Of a DNA stretch of 64,000 nt, positions 52,284 to 60,774 are shown piece after piece. Origin of the DNA: Petrotoga mexicana DSM 14811 (lineage in GTDB: Bacteria; Thermotogota; Thermotogae; Petrotogales; Petrotogaceae); contig NZ_AZRN01000004.1 in NCBI RefSeq assembly GCF_002895565.1, positions 46,612 through 110,611 of the forward strand, in the 5' to 3' direction. The translations under genes and the position numbers were made by a program. The notes beneath the pieces are model-generated. The model was not told where the DNA came from, did not search any database, and saw nothing but the letters and a program-made list of their open reading frames with translations. Position 1 is the stretch's first letter. Each line of letters begins with the position of its first letter.

Positions 52284-53564
52284 TCAAACGGTGATCGGCA
52301 TTTTGAACTTGGCTAATAGTTGGGTGATACTGCGATCCGGATTCTTCAGATCAACGAATTCAATATCAACCTCTACATGGTCGTTGGAAACATATTTGAT
52401 ATTTGTATTATTTACAGCATCGGAATAAGGATACAGCAAGACAATTCTCTTTGCTTTATATTTTTTTCCATAAGCGTACATTTGGTACATATCGGATTGT
52501 GAAATACCTATGTTTTGGGCATCGTCTGAAAGTAATTTCCACTTGGTATCAACAATGACTATGCGTCCTTCAAATTCCAACACAATGTCAGGACGAAGTG
52601 AAAAAGCACGGACAGGAGTATCAAATAAACTATATCTGACATCTTGTGTCCGTAAGATAACGCCGCTACCAATATGTCTGCGAAATTTTGCAGCAACAAA
52701 ACTTTCGAACAACTTTTCCATAGGGAATAGAAGAGCAATTGCAACCTCATTTCCCGCAAATGCGGTGAAACTGTTTCCTTTCAATAAAACACGACACCAC
52801 GAAAGAGCCTTGCTATAGTGAGACATACTACGATCAAGAAAACATTTTGAGAAGTCAGAATCAATATTTGTGGAATATTCTACACCATCAAAGAAAGTTA
52901 GTAACCTAGTGGCATTCTGTCGATTACGCGCATCATTCGTAGTATTTCGCAAAAATCGGAGAGTGGACTTGATTAGACGGTTCTCAGGTCTGTTAATATT
53001 GAAGTCTTCATAGCAAACAAAAAATCGTCCCTTGTCAACTAGATTGTTTTTAATATTCTGGGAAGCCAGTAGCTTCCCTTTAAAATACCGTTCATTTGCT
53101 TCAACTGGCGTGTAAGCAGCTTTCAACCCTTGCTTCGTTAGTATTGTAACTTCGTCAAGGAACATCTTTATAAATATTTCAAGAAGGTTCAAGCGGTCGG
53201 TTTGGAGGTTTGAAACATTTAAGTCCTTAAATGTCACGTCTTTTAAAGTTTTTAACATCTCAAGAAAAATCCGCTTTGTATCGCTCTTGGTAATGCCGTC
53301 CCCTAGGATTTTCGGAAGAATCTCTATGACTGTACCATCTGACATCTCAATCAGTCCAACGTAATTTTTAGCAGTTATAATTTTACCAACACTGTGTCGA
53401 GCAGAAAGAGATAGTAGTTGGACTGCATCAGTGTTGTTGGCAAGAATAAAGGCTTCAAGAGCATCAAATGTTTTTTTAGGCAACGCCTGATAATCGTAAG
53501 ACTTTATACCACGCGTAAACCCACCATATTCCGTTACAGTATAGGTTTTAGTGTAGGAATTCAT
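52284..53564 (-). CDS. mcrC: McrC-type nuclease subunit of a type IV restriction system
   Basis: About 426 residues. It carries the PD-(D/E)xK nuclease core LRPDIVLEFEGRIVIVDTKWK (Asp in PDI, Asp and Lys in VDTKWK) in the C-terminal third and McrC features before it (VGLIEMSDGTVIEILPKI, CYEDFNINRPENRLIKST). It partners McrB to cut modified DNA. The ATG at 53564 overlaps mcrB by 17 nt; a UUG three codons upstream (53573) is the alternative. The N-terminus YTVTEYGGFTRGI is normal for McrC. Confidence 0.92.
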   Translation of the reverse strand: MNSYTKTYTVTEYGGFTRGIKSYDYQALPKKTFDALEAFILANNTDAVQLLSLSARHSVGKIITAKNYVGLIEMSDGTVIEILPKILGDGITKSDTKRIFLEMLKTLKDVTFKDLNVSNLQTDRLNLLEIFIKMFLDEVTILTKQGLKAAYTPVEANERYFKGKLLASQNIKNNLVDKGRFFVCYEDFNINRPENRLIKSTLRFLRNTTNDARNRQNATRLLTFFDGVEYSTNIDSDFSKCFLDRSMSHYSKALSWCRVLLKGNSFTAFAGNEVAIALLFPMEKLFESFVAAKFRRHIGSGVILRTQDVRYSLFDTPVRAFSLRPDIVLEFEGRIVIVDTKWKLLSDDAQNIGISQSDMYQMYAYGKKYKAKRIVLLYPYSDAVNNTNIKYVSNDHVEVDIEFVDLKNPDRSITQLLAKFKMPITV

Positions 53565-55809
53565 AGGCTTCAATCCCTGAAAAAGCTTCGCTGTTGATCA
53601 CGTAATATTCCGGAAAATCAACATCTGTGTTTCCAAACAGCTTATTATCAGCTCTCTTTTTCACGATAAATCGGGGAGTATCATCAGTCTTCTGATTGTC
53701 ACCCAACACAAGCTGAATTTTCTCATAATCGTCGTAGAAATACTCTTGTAATAAAGGAATTATTCTTTTTTTAAAAATCGCGGCAAGGGTTTCAATTGTC
53801 GGGTCTGTTTTGAGCGGCAACAAATAGGAATGCCCTATGGTGTGTTCACGATCGAGCAATACTATTATACGCTTGTTTATGATGTCAAGCATGTTTGAAA
53901 TATCGATATTCTTAACCCGGACACCTTTAAGTATATCAGTATCAGGCTTCATTTCGACGAATTCAAACCGACGACGTAAAGCAGTGTCTATCATTGCAAT
54001 AGAACGATCGGCTGTGTTCATTGTACCTATTATGAAGACGTTGTCTGGTACACCAAAATCCTGGCGAGAGTAAGGTAGTGTAGCACGTAGCTCTTCAAAA
54101 GCTCCGATACGCTTTGAAGGCTCGATGAGTGTAATCAATTCCCCAAAAATTTTTGAGATATTCCCTCGATTGATTTCATCAATAATAAAGACACGATTTG
54201 GAATTTTTACGTTCTGATCAAACAGTTTAGGGTTTACCTTCCTAAGTATTTGCACAGCGTCTGTTGCTGAAACTGATAACTTAGCTACAGATAAACCATT
54301 CAAGATTTTTCCAGCATTGAAATCAACGATATCTTCATTAATACCTTTTACAAGCCATTTCACCTTTCGCAACCTTTTGTACTCAGAATACTCATCATGC
54401 CATTCTGGCTCGCCAGTAATAACACCAATAGCGTCGATTGTTCTACTCGAATAGCAAGACATAACAATATCGCCAATTTGCATCTTGTTGTAAAAAGCAT
54501 TGAGAATGGGGTTATCATCGTATTGCGTATAATCAGTAGCATCAGATGTGATTTCGCCGTAACCATCCCACCCGATACGAATATGACCATTCTCCATACA
54601 TTCAGTTCGAATTTGATTGTCTCCAGCACCTTTAAGAGTAACCTTCCAAACTGTGGGGTTTTTACCAATGCCCAGATCAAAGCTTGTGTCATCCGCTCTT
54701 ATAGGTGTTCCTGCTTTATTGCAAAATAATTTGAAAACCCCGTCTTGTATCACGTATTCAATCCCCCCTGTAGATTCCCCATTTTCATCCGAAGATACTA
54801 CAGGCCGTATCCCCTCAATAAACTCCTCATAGCTGAACGACTGATGAAACGTAACAAAAGCTATTAGTCCGGCATCTTTATACTTTAAATAGCGTTTAAA
54901 CACTTCTTGGTAATCTTCAGATTTCACTTCGGAGAGTGGCTTATCCTCGATAATAGCAACAGCATATTGTATGGTACTATAGGTTTTTCCCGTTCCTGGC
55001 GGTCCATAGAGAATTATATTTTTATTTTTTGCCCATATTCCATCCTTTGAGGTCGCCTCGCCCTGCATTGTGCGTTGATTATATGTTATCGACTCAGTTA
55101 ATTCTGCCTGAGGATTTTTACTTTCCTCACTCCATGCATTATACGACAACTCCGGAAACGTTAGATTAGGCGAGTCTTCATTGATTTTATTCTTCAAGGT
55201 ATTCAGAAATTCCACATAATCATCACCGCTACAATTCTCCTTTGGAACCGTTATTCCGTAATATTCAGAAATAAACTTTCGTGAATGGGTATCCAAAGGC
55301 ATAAAGACATTGGGCCTAATCCAGAACAATCCTATCGTGATAGAAGCAAGACCGTTGCCCTTACTCGCAATAGCTTTTTCAAAAGCACTTTTAAACTCAT
55401 CGGTGAATGTGTTTACTTCAGCGGATTTTATAGCCGAAACAAACAAATCCCACAATTCGTCTATTTCATCCCCAAAGAAAGATTTGATGTTGTTAAGAGT
55501 AGGGATTCCATTAAAATTCGTAGGCACAGGCAACGTTACTCTAAATGTGTTAGCAAAAACCTTAGCCAACTTTATGCGGTTTTCATTCGTTATCTTACGG
55601 TTCAAAACACCCACCACGGAAAACGGATCGATTCTATGATTACGGGGTCCCCACAATTCTTCACGTTCAAAGTGAAAATACTTCATTAGTGGTTGATGCG
55701 ATGCAAGGTTTTTCATTAATTCGAATAATTCACTTCGCTTGTCGTTATATTCCAGTAGTTTATCGGCAAGTGCCTCGTAAAATGGTACCCATTCGTAAGC
55801 TTTATCCAT
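53548..55809 (-). CDS. mcrB: McrB-type AAA+ GTPase with an EVE/PUA-like insertion
   Basis: About 753 residues. The N-terminal 230 residues probably form the modified-DNA reader. The motor domain has GPPGTGKT (269-276), FVTFHQSFSYEEFIEGIRP, Walker B VFIIDEINRGNISKIFGELI (540-559), MNTADRS (597-603) and arginine finger LRRRFEF. Between the first motor strand region (GVFKLFC, about 357-363) and Walker B lies an extra segment of about 140 residues (385-525) with TVWKVTLKGAG, GHIRIGWDGYGE, QIGDIVMSCYSS, AIGVITGEPEW and RKVKWLVKG, the pattern of EVE/PUA-like base-reading domains. ATG 55809 is 8 nt after AAGGGGGGAG. Part of a defence unit with mcrC. Confidence 0.92.
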   Translation of the reverse strand: MDKAYEWVPFYEALADKLLEYNDKRSELFELMKNLASHQPLMKYFHFEREELWGPRNHRIDPFSVVGVLNRKITNENRIKLAKVFANTFRVTLPVPTNFNGIPTLNNIKSFFGDEIDELWDLFVSAIKSAEVNTFTDEFKSAFEKAIASKGNGLASITIGLFWIRPNVFMPLDTHSRKFISEYYGITVPKENCSGDDYVEFLNTLKNKINEDSPNLTFPELSYNAWSEESKNPQAELTESITYNQRTMQGEATSKDGIWAKNKNIILYGPPGTGKTYSTIQYAVAIIEDKPLSEVKSEDYQEVFKRYLKYKDAGLIAFVTFHQSFSYEEFIEGIRPVVSSDENGESTGGIEYVIQDGVFKLFCNKAGTPIRADDTSFDLGIGKNPTVWKVTLKGAGDNQIRTECMENGHIRIGWDGYGEITSDATDYTQYDDNPILNAFYNKMQIGDIVMSCYSSRTIDAIGVITGEPEWHDEYSEYKRLRKVKWLVKGINEDIVDFNAGKILNGLSVAKLSVSATDAVQILRKVNPKLFDQNVKIPNRVFIIDEINRGNISKIFGELITLIEPSKRIGAFEELRATLPYSRQDFGVPDNVFIIGTMNTADRSIAMIDTALRRRFEFVEMKPDTDILKGVRVKNIDISNMLDIINKRIIVLLDREHTIGHSYLLPLKTDPTIETLAAIFKKRIIPLLQEYFYDDYEKIQLVLGDNQKTDDTPRFIVKKRADNKLFGNTDVDFPEYYVINSEAFSGIEAYEFLH

Positions 55810-55837
55810 AACTGTAACTCCCCCCTTATTTAGACTT

Positions 55838-55864
55838 AGCACTTTCAATAATTTTGAAAGCGCT
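55838..55864. promoter_or_regulatory. Palindrome upstream of mcrB
   Basis: AGC-A-CTTTCAA (55838-55848), 5-nt centre, TTGAAAG-C-GCT (55854-55864): a near-perfect dyad about 30 nt before the mcrB start. It could be an operator or leader hairpin. Confidence 0.5.
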
Positions 55865-56425
55865 TAAAATCGATGTTAAAGAATGCTAGACCATATAAAA
55901 TATCTGTGAAAAAAGATTGGTTAGATCATAATTCGGGTCTTTGAGGGGGTAACCCCCCCTCAAACTCCCCGAAAACAAAAATCTCTTTTTTGAAAAGATC
56001 TTTGTTTGCACAACACTGCAAACAAATGATATCATATCCTTGACTCTTTTTGAAAGGAGACAAGGAAAAAATGGAGCCATTCGATATGGAACTAACCAGC
56101 TAACGCCCTAGAGGGGAGCCACAGTTGGCCCACAGCAGACTTTCATCGCTCGCACATGCCGGCGCACAAATTTATGCGTGCTGGCTTTAAAATGCCAGCC
56201 ATTTTGTAATTGCCAAACTCAAGGAAAAACTTTAGCTCAAAAAACATGATTTTATTTGATGCAATTTGTGAACCAGCTACCGTCCTTTGGGAGGCAACGA
56301 ACTTCTTATATTGCTGATTCAGAGAGTAATCTGATAGAGATTGGTTCGTTTAATCAATAGGTAACTTCCCTTTCGGTAATATACTTCATGCTAGAGTTAG
56401 GAAGGCATGTAAAGTACCCTCTGGT
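55865..56425. other. Non-coding junction with GC-rich palindromes between mcrB and acr3
   Basis: About 560 nt without a credible gene. TTTGAGGGGG (55940-55949) pairs with CCCCCTCAAA (55955-55964), with outer TCGGG/CCCGA arms, giving a very strong cruciform at 55934-55970. A second hairpin GCTGGC/GCCAGC lies at 56180-56199. The stretch 56100-56170 is clearly richer in GC than its surroundings and looks foreign, but I cannot assign it to a known element. The reading frame spanning 55886-56080 on the minus strand crosses the palindrome and lacks an SD. Confidence 0.6.
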
Positions 56426-57475
56426 TTATGCATGCTTGAACCATTTTTTTGTATTATTTGCAATGTTTACTAGCATCAACATAACCGGCACCTCAGTTAA
56501 AACACCAACAATTGTAGCAAGGGCGGCAGGACTTAGTGTGCCAAAAAGAGAGATTGCAACAGCAACAGCAAGTTCAAAGAAATTTGACGCACCGATCATA
56601 CTGGCTGGTGCCGCAATATCATGCGGCAGCTTTAATACCTTACTTGAAAAATAAGCAATGAAAAAAACAAGGAATGTCTGCATGATCAGGGGTATTGCAA
56701 TCAAAATTATGTGTAAAGGATTATTGAGAATAACATCCCCCTGGAATGAAAAAATGATGACTAATGTCAAAAGAAGTCCAATGGTCGTGACATTTCCAAA
56801 TTTCGGAATAAATTGGTTCTGAAGATATTCCAGGCCATGCTTGCGGGTAATATAGTTCCTAGTTATTACTCCACCTACAAGGGGAATGACAACGAACAAA
56901 ATTACCGAGAGAATCAACGTATCCCATGGTATAGATATGCCTCCTACACCAAGGAGAAATCTTACGATCGGAGTGTAAGCTACAAGGATAATCAGGTCAT
57001 TAGTTGCAACCTGCACTATTGTATACGCGGCATTTCCATTTGTCAGATAGCTCCATACGAACACCATTGCAGTACATGGAGCAGCTCCCAAAAGTATGGC
57101 ACCAGCCAGATACTCCTTAGCTAGCTCCGCAGGGATAAGTGCTTTGAAAATCACAAAGAAAAACAGCCACGCAATTCCGAACATAGTGAAAGGCTTAATG
57201 AGCCAGTTTATCACCCATGTCACAAATAGCCCCTTTGGATTTTTGCCCACGTTTTTAATACTTTGAAAATCGACCTTCAGCATCATGGGATAGATCATGA
57301 GCCAGATTAGTATGGCAATCGGAATGGATACATTGGCATACTTGAAGCGTCCTAGAAACGCAGGAATTTCAGGGAGGAATCTACCGATCAGTACACCTAC
57401 AATCATGCACAAGATAACCCACACCGTGAGATATTTTTCAAAAAAACTGATCCCTGCACTTTTGTTTTTTTCCAT
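56426..57475 (-). CDS. acr3: Arsenite efflux permease Acr3
   Basis: About 349 residues with roughly ten membrane helices; BASS-family exporter of As(III). The hallmark GAAPCTAMVFVWSYLTNG with the essential cysteine is present, as are IPIAILIWLMIYPMML near the N-terminus and MIGASNFFELAVAVAISLFG near the C-terminus. ATG 57475 is set by AAGGGTGG just upstream; the longer frame to 57592 adds 39 unrelated residues. It follows arsR by about 130 nt. Confidence 0.95.
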   Translation of the reverse strand: MEKNKSAGISFFEKYLTVWVILCMIVGVLIGRFLPEIPAFLGRFKYANVSIPIAILIWLMIYPMMLKVDFQSIKNVGKNPKGLFVTWVINWLIKPFTMFGIAWLFFFVIFKALIPAELAKEYLAGAILLGAAPCTAMVFVWSYLTNGNAAYTIVQVATNDLIILVAYTPIVRFLLGVGGISIPWDTLILSVILFVVIPLVGGVITRNYITRKHGLEYLQNQFIPKFGNVTTIGLLLTLVIIFSFQGDVILNNPLHIILIAIPLIMQTFLVFFIAYFSSKVLKLPHDIAAPASMIGASNFFELAVAVAISLFGTLSPAALATIVGVLTEVPVMLMLVNIANNTKKWFKHA

Positions 57476-57608
57476 ATAACCACCCTTCAAATACTGTTTG
57501 ATTTTTGTAAAATCTATAGGACCTCTTCGACTACTAAGATCTTGGTATAAGAGATAACTCCTCCATCCAAACTGTGCCTGAACCTCTTTCAATAAAATAA
57601 CGTAAATA

Positions 57609-57971
57609 CTAAATAATTTTGATGTGTTTTTCTGTTTTAAAATTATTATTAGATGGCTGGGTTTTGCAGCAATTGTTTCCTTCTTTAACTGCTTTAGGGG
57701 TTGTCAACCTTTTGAGCAACGTAGCCGCATAGGCACTGCCCTTCTCACTAATTGTGTAGTATGTCCATTTTCCTTCCTTTCTGCTCTCAACAACACCTGA
57801 TTCAACCAGAATCTTCATGTGGTAGGAAAGTCCCGACTGTCCCAAATTCAACTGTTCTTGCAAAACACAAGCGCATTTTTCACCGCTACGAAGTAGTTGA
57901 AGTATTCGCAGACGTGTTTCATCGCAAAACGCTTTAAATACTTTTGCTTGTTTCTCATAAACAGTTGCCAA
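57609..57971 (-). CDS. arsR: ArsR-family arsenic-responsive repressor
   Basis: A 120-residue winged-helix metalloregulator. AFCDETRLRILQLL and GEKCACVLQEQL carry the Cys-x-Cys of As(III)-sensing ArsR; LGQSGLSYHMKILVESGVV is the recognition helix. The C-terminus adds NCCKTQ, a second Cys pair that might contribute to metal binding. UUG follows GAGGTGAT. It represses its own operon through the dyad next to its promoter. Confidence 0.95.
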   Translation of the reverse strand: MATVYEKQAKVFKAFCDETRLRILQLLRSGEKCACVLQEQLNLGQSGLSYHMKILVESGVVESRKEGKWTYYTISEKGSAYAATLLKRLTTPKAVKEGNNCCKTQPSNNNFKTEKHIKII

Positions 57972-57980
57972 GATATCACC

Positions 57981-58004
57981 TCATATCAAAATTATTTGAT
58001 ATGA
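57981..58004 (-). promoter_or_regulatory. ArsR operator
   Basis: TCATATCAAA (57981-57990), 4 nt, TTTGATATGA (57995-58004): a perfect dyad of the ATCAAA-type ArsR box, 10 nt from the arsR start. A third half-site TCATATCAAA recurs at 58019-58028 within the promoter spacer. Confidence 0.88.
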
Positions 58005-58008
58005 TACT

Positions 58009-58037
58009 ATTATATACATCATATCAAATTTTGTCAA
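58009..58037 (-). promoter_or_regulatory. arsR-acr3 promoter
   Basis: On the minus strand TTGACA (58032-58037), exactly 17 nt, TATAAT (58009-58014): consensus sigma-70 type, with operator half-sites in the spacer and just downstream. Confidence 0.93.
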
Positions 58038-58415
58038 TGTGTTTGAAAAAGTTTTCGGACAAAGCAAAGATCTATGGATACTTACTGGTCCAAAAGACAT
58101 AAGCTACTAAAAATTGATTTGGATACCAATTGTTAACTGTAATTTTTATTATTTATGGTATGCTGATAGTAAGAGAAATCACAGGAAATGCGTGGGGCTG
58201 TATATTCATTTTCGTGTTTTTATGGAATGCGTTTTAACAATAGGCATTATTAGAATTTAGATTAAATCTCATCAAATCACTAAAACTGTATAATACAAGC
58301 AAAAAATAAAAACTTGGCTTAACTAATAATAGGAAGTTACTAGAATTTTTGAGACTATTCTCAGGTTTTTGCAAAATTATATTTTATAATAAAAATCGAA
58401 AAGGATGAGATGTAG
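58038..58415. other. Divergent gap between arsR and the DUF1538 gene
   Basis: AT-rich DNA without a credible gene. A TATAAT lies at 58385-58390, with no good -35, shortly before the SD AAAGGATGAG; if used it would give a very short leader. A small TGAGA/TCTCA dyad lies near 58350-58363. Nothing else recognised. Confidence 0.45.
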
Positions 58416-59909
58416 TTGAATTTGTTGTTTTTTAAACTTAAAGAGGTACTATCCTCTGTTTTGCCAATTATAGTTACAGTAATTATTTTAAATTTTACTA
58501 TCGCACCCCTTGATGTCTCTTTGATCATAAGGTTTTTTATTGGTGCCGTGTTGATTATCCTTGGTTTAGCTATTTTTTTATGTGGCGTTGATATTGGGAT
58601 TAGTCCCATTGGTAACTCTTTCGGGTCAACTATAATAAAAACGAATAAACTATGGATAGTTGTCATTGCTATATTCATAGTTGGATTTTTCGTTTCAATT
58701 GCCGAACCATCTCTACGTATTCTTGCGAGTCAAGTTGATTTCGTTACATCTAGTGTAATTTCAAAGGAAAGTATTGTTGTTATAGCATCAATCGGTGTTG
58801 GAACTATGCTTTCTTTAGGTTTTGTAAGAATCCTCTATAACATTCCAATAAATAAAGTATTTACTATTTTATATTCGATTATTTTCATACTTGCCCTTTT
58901 TACATCCCGAGAATTTTTAGCAATATCTTTTGACGCTTCCGGATCAACAACAGGAGCAATGACGATTCCTTTTATCTTAGCTCTCGCCCATAGTGTTTCC
59001 GCAATGAAAAGCGATAGCAAAGCCTCTGAAGAAGATAGTTTTGGTTTAGTTGGAATTGCATCCACAGGTGCTATCATGACCGTTATGATTATGAGTATAA
59101 TTTCAAAAACCGATGCAAGTACAGTCAGCCTTGAATACAATGATCCAATATTTACCTCAATTTTTAGCCCTTTTATTCAACAAATAGCTCCGACAACCAT
59201 AGAAGTTATTCTGGCTCTGCTCCCTATCGTGATAATTTTTCTTGTTTTTCAAATATTTTCTTTCAAATTATCAAGGAAAACCATTAGAAAAATTGTCATG
59301 GGGCTGGTATTTGCATTTATAGGATTTGTTTTGTTTTTAGTAGGAGTTAATGGAGGTTTTATGGAAATGGGTGTTGCCATCGGTTACGGTGTGGCAACCT
59401 TAGAAAATAAAGTTTATCTTGTTATTGTTGGTTTCTTTTTGGGATTTGCTACGGTACTCGCAGAGCCATCTGTTTATGTGCTAATACATCAAATAGAAGA
59501 TGTTACAAGCGGGTATATTAAAAGAAAAGTAGTATTAATCCCACTTGCTATAGCCGTTGGTACCGCAACTGCATTATCTATGGTAAGAATACTTGTCCCA
59601 GGTATACAATTGTGGCATTATCTCCTGCCAGGCTATGTGATTTCGTTGGTGATGAGCTATTTTGTTCCGAAGCTCTTTGTTGGAATTGCCTTTGATTCAG
59701 GAGGCGTCGCAGCAGGTCCAATGACGATCACCTTTATATTAGCTTTTACTCGAGGCGCTGCTGAAGCTGCTGAAGGAGCAAATGTATTAGTAGATGGATT
59801 TGGAATGATTGCAATGGTTGCATTGGCACCATTAATTGCTTTACAAATATTAGGCTTCATTTTTAAGGTAAAATCAAAAAACGGAGGAATTGAATATAGT
59901 GATGAGTAG
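58416..59909 (+). CDS. DUF1538 integral membrane protein, internally duplicated
   Basis: 497 residues, almost entirely membrane helices. Two homologous halves: VSIAEPSLRILASQVDFVTS near residue 90 recurs as LAEPSVYVLIHQIEDVT in the second half, and FDASGSTTGAMTIPFILALA recurs as FDSGGVAAGPMTITFILAFT. GVDIGISPIG in half one corresponds to GVNGGFMEMG in half two. Conserved acidic/small residues in helices suggest a transporter or channel; substrate unknown. UUG follows AAAGGATGAG. It overlaps the PII-like gene by 8 nt, and such pairing suggests PII control. Confidence 0.85.
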   Translation: MNLLFFKLKEVLSSVLPIIVTVIILNFTIAPLDVSLIIRFFIGAVLIILGLAIFLCGVDIGISPIGNSFGSTIIKTNKLWIVVIAIFIVGFFVSIAEPSLRILASQVDFVTSSVISKESIVVIASIGVGTMLSLGFVRILYNIPINKVFTILYSIIFILALFTSREFLAISFDASGSTTGAMTIPFILALAHSVSAMKSDSKASEEDSFGLVGIASTGAIMTVMIMSIISKTDASTVSLEYNDPIFTSIFSPFIQQIAPTTIEVILALLPIVIIFLVFQIFSFKLSRKTIRKIVMGLVFAFIGFVLFLVGVNGGFMEMGVAIGYGVATLENKVYLVIVGFFLGFATVLAEPSVYVLIHQIEDVTSGYIKRKVVLIPLAIAVGTATALSMVRILVPGIQLWHYLLPGYVISLVMSYFVPKLFVGIAFDSGGVAAGPMTITFILAFTRGAAEAAEGANVLVDGFGMIAMVALAPLIALQILGFIFKVKSKNGGIEYSDE

Positions 59910-60567
59910 TTTTAAAATGATTGACGTTGAACAAATCTGCATAATTATAAATTTCGGATTGGGAAGCAAACTGTTGCAAATAGCTAAGAATTATGGCATT
60001 TCCAATGGAACGGTTCTGCTTGGAAAAGGAACTGTAAACAATCGAATTTTAGATTTTTTAGGTCTATCCGATATAAGAAAAGAAATTGTATTAATGGTTG
60101 CCAACAAAAAGACGGCAGATCAGGTCCTTGAAAAATTACATGACGAAATTAATTTTGAAAAACCCGGCCATGGTATAGCATTTACCACTTCTGTTCGCTT
60201 GTTAGTAGGAATCGGAGGTTATAAAAGTGATAATTTAAAAGAAAGAAGAGGTGTAGATGATAATATGTATGATGCGATAACTGTAATTGTGGATATGGGT
60301 AAGGCAGAGTATGTGATTGATGCGGCAACAAAGGCGGGATCTAAAGGTGGGACTATAATTAAGGGACGAGGATCAGGAATTCATGAAACCAGTAAGCTGT
60401 TTTCTATGAATATTGAGCCTGAAAAAGAAATTGTACTGATTCTTTCAGAAAAAGATAAGACTGAGGCTATTGTATCTTCAATAAGGAAAGAACTAAAAAT
60501 AGATGAGCCTGGAAAAGGCATTCTCTACATTCAAAATGTAAATAAAGCATATGGTTTATATAAGTAA
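59902..60567 (+). CDS. Tandem PII-like signalling protein
   Basis: About 221 residues made of two PII-like domains. Domain 1 has GTVLLGKGTV, KEIVLMVANKKTADQV and EKPGHGIAFT. Domain 2 has GGTIIKGRGSG, KEIVLILSEKDKTEAI and DEPGKGILYIQNV. PII proteins are normally single-domain trimers that sense nucleotides and gate transporters or enzymes. The T-loop regions are short and unlike GlnB/GlnK, with no uridylylation Tyr evident. The start is ATG 59902 or GTG 59899, after CGGAGGA. Likely regulator of the overlapping DUF1538 protein. Confidence 0.82.
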   Translation: MSSFKMIDVEQICIIINFGLGSKLLQIAKNYGISNGTVLLGKGTVNNRILDFLGLSDIRKEIVLMVANKKTADQVLEKLHDEINFEKPGHGIAFTTSVRLLVGIGGYKSDNLKERRGVDDNMYDAITVIVDMGKAEYVIDAATKAGSKGGTIIKGRGSGIHETSKLFSMNIEPEKEIVLILSEKDKTEAIVSSIRKELKIDEPGKGILYIQNVNKAYGLYK

Positions 60568-60774
60568 TTCACTGAGTGTTTTCATGGTTTCTTTGCACTA
60601 ACTTACAATTCCTTAGTACCAAAAAAAGTTAAACAATATATTTTTATAGCTATAATATAATTTCAACTAAGATGCAGTAATTAATTTTCAAGGTGTAAAT
60701 CTAATCAATCAACAAAAATATTTATACTATAATTCGAACTTAATCAAATTTTAAATCAACGGAGAGATTTTAAT

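Noticed and set aside
52213..52428. Open frame after the SGNH gene on the plus strand
   Set aside because: It mostly overlaps the end of mcrC on the opposite strand and has no SD.
55886..56080. Small protein of 64 residues upstream of mcrB
   Set aside because: The frame runs through the perfect GC-rich palindrome, lacks an SD and shows no recognisable motif.
56100..56200. Group II intron or IS remnant in the GC-richer stretch before acr3
   Set aside because: No intron domain V, transposase fragment or terminal inverted repeat could be identified; only the odd composition and a small hairpin are real.
57476..57592. N-terminal extension of Acr3
   Set aside because: The 39 extra residues are not membrane-like, and a proper SD and ATG exist at 57475.
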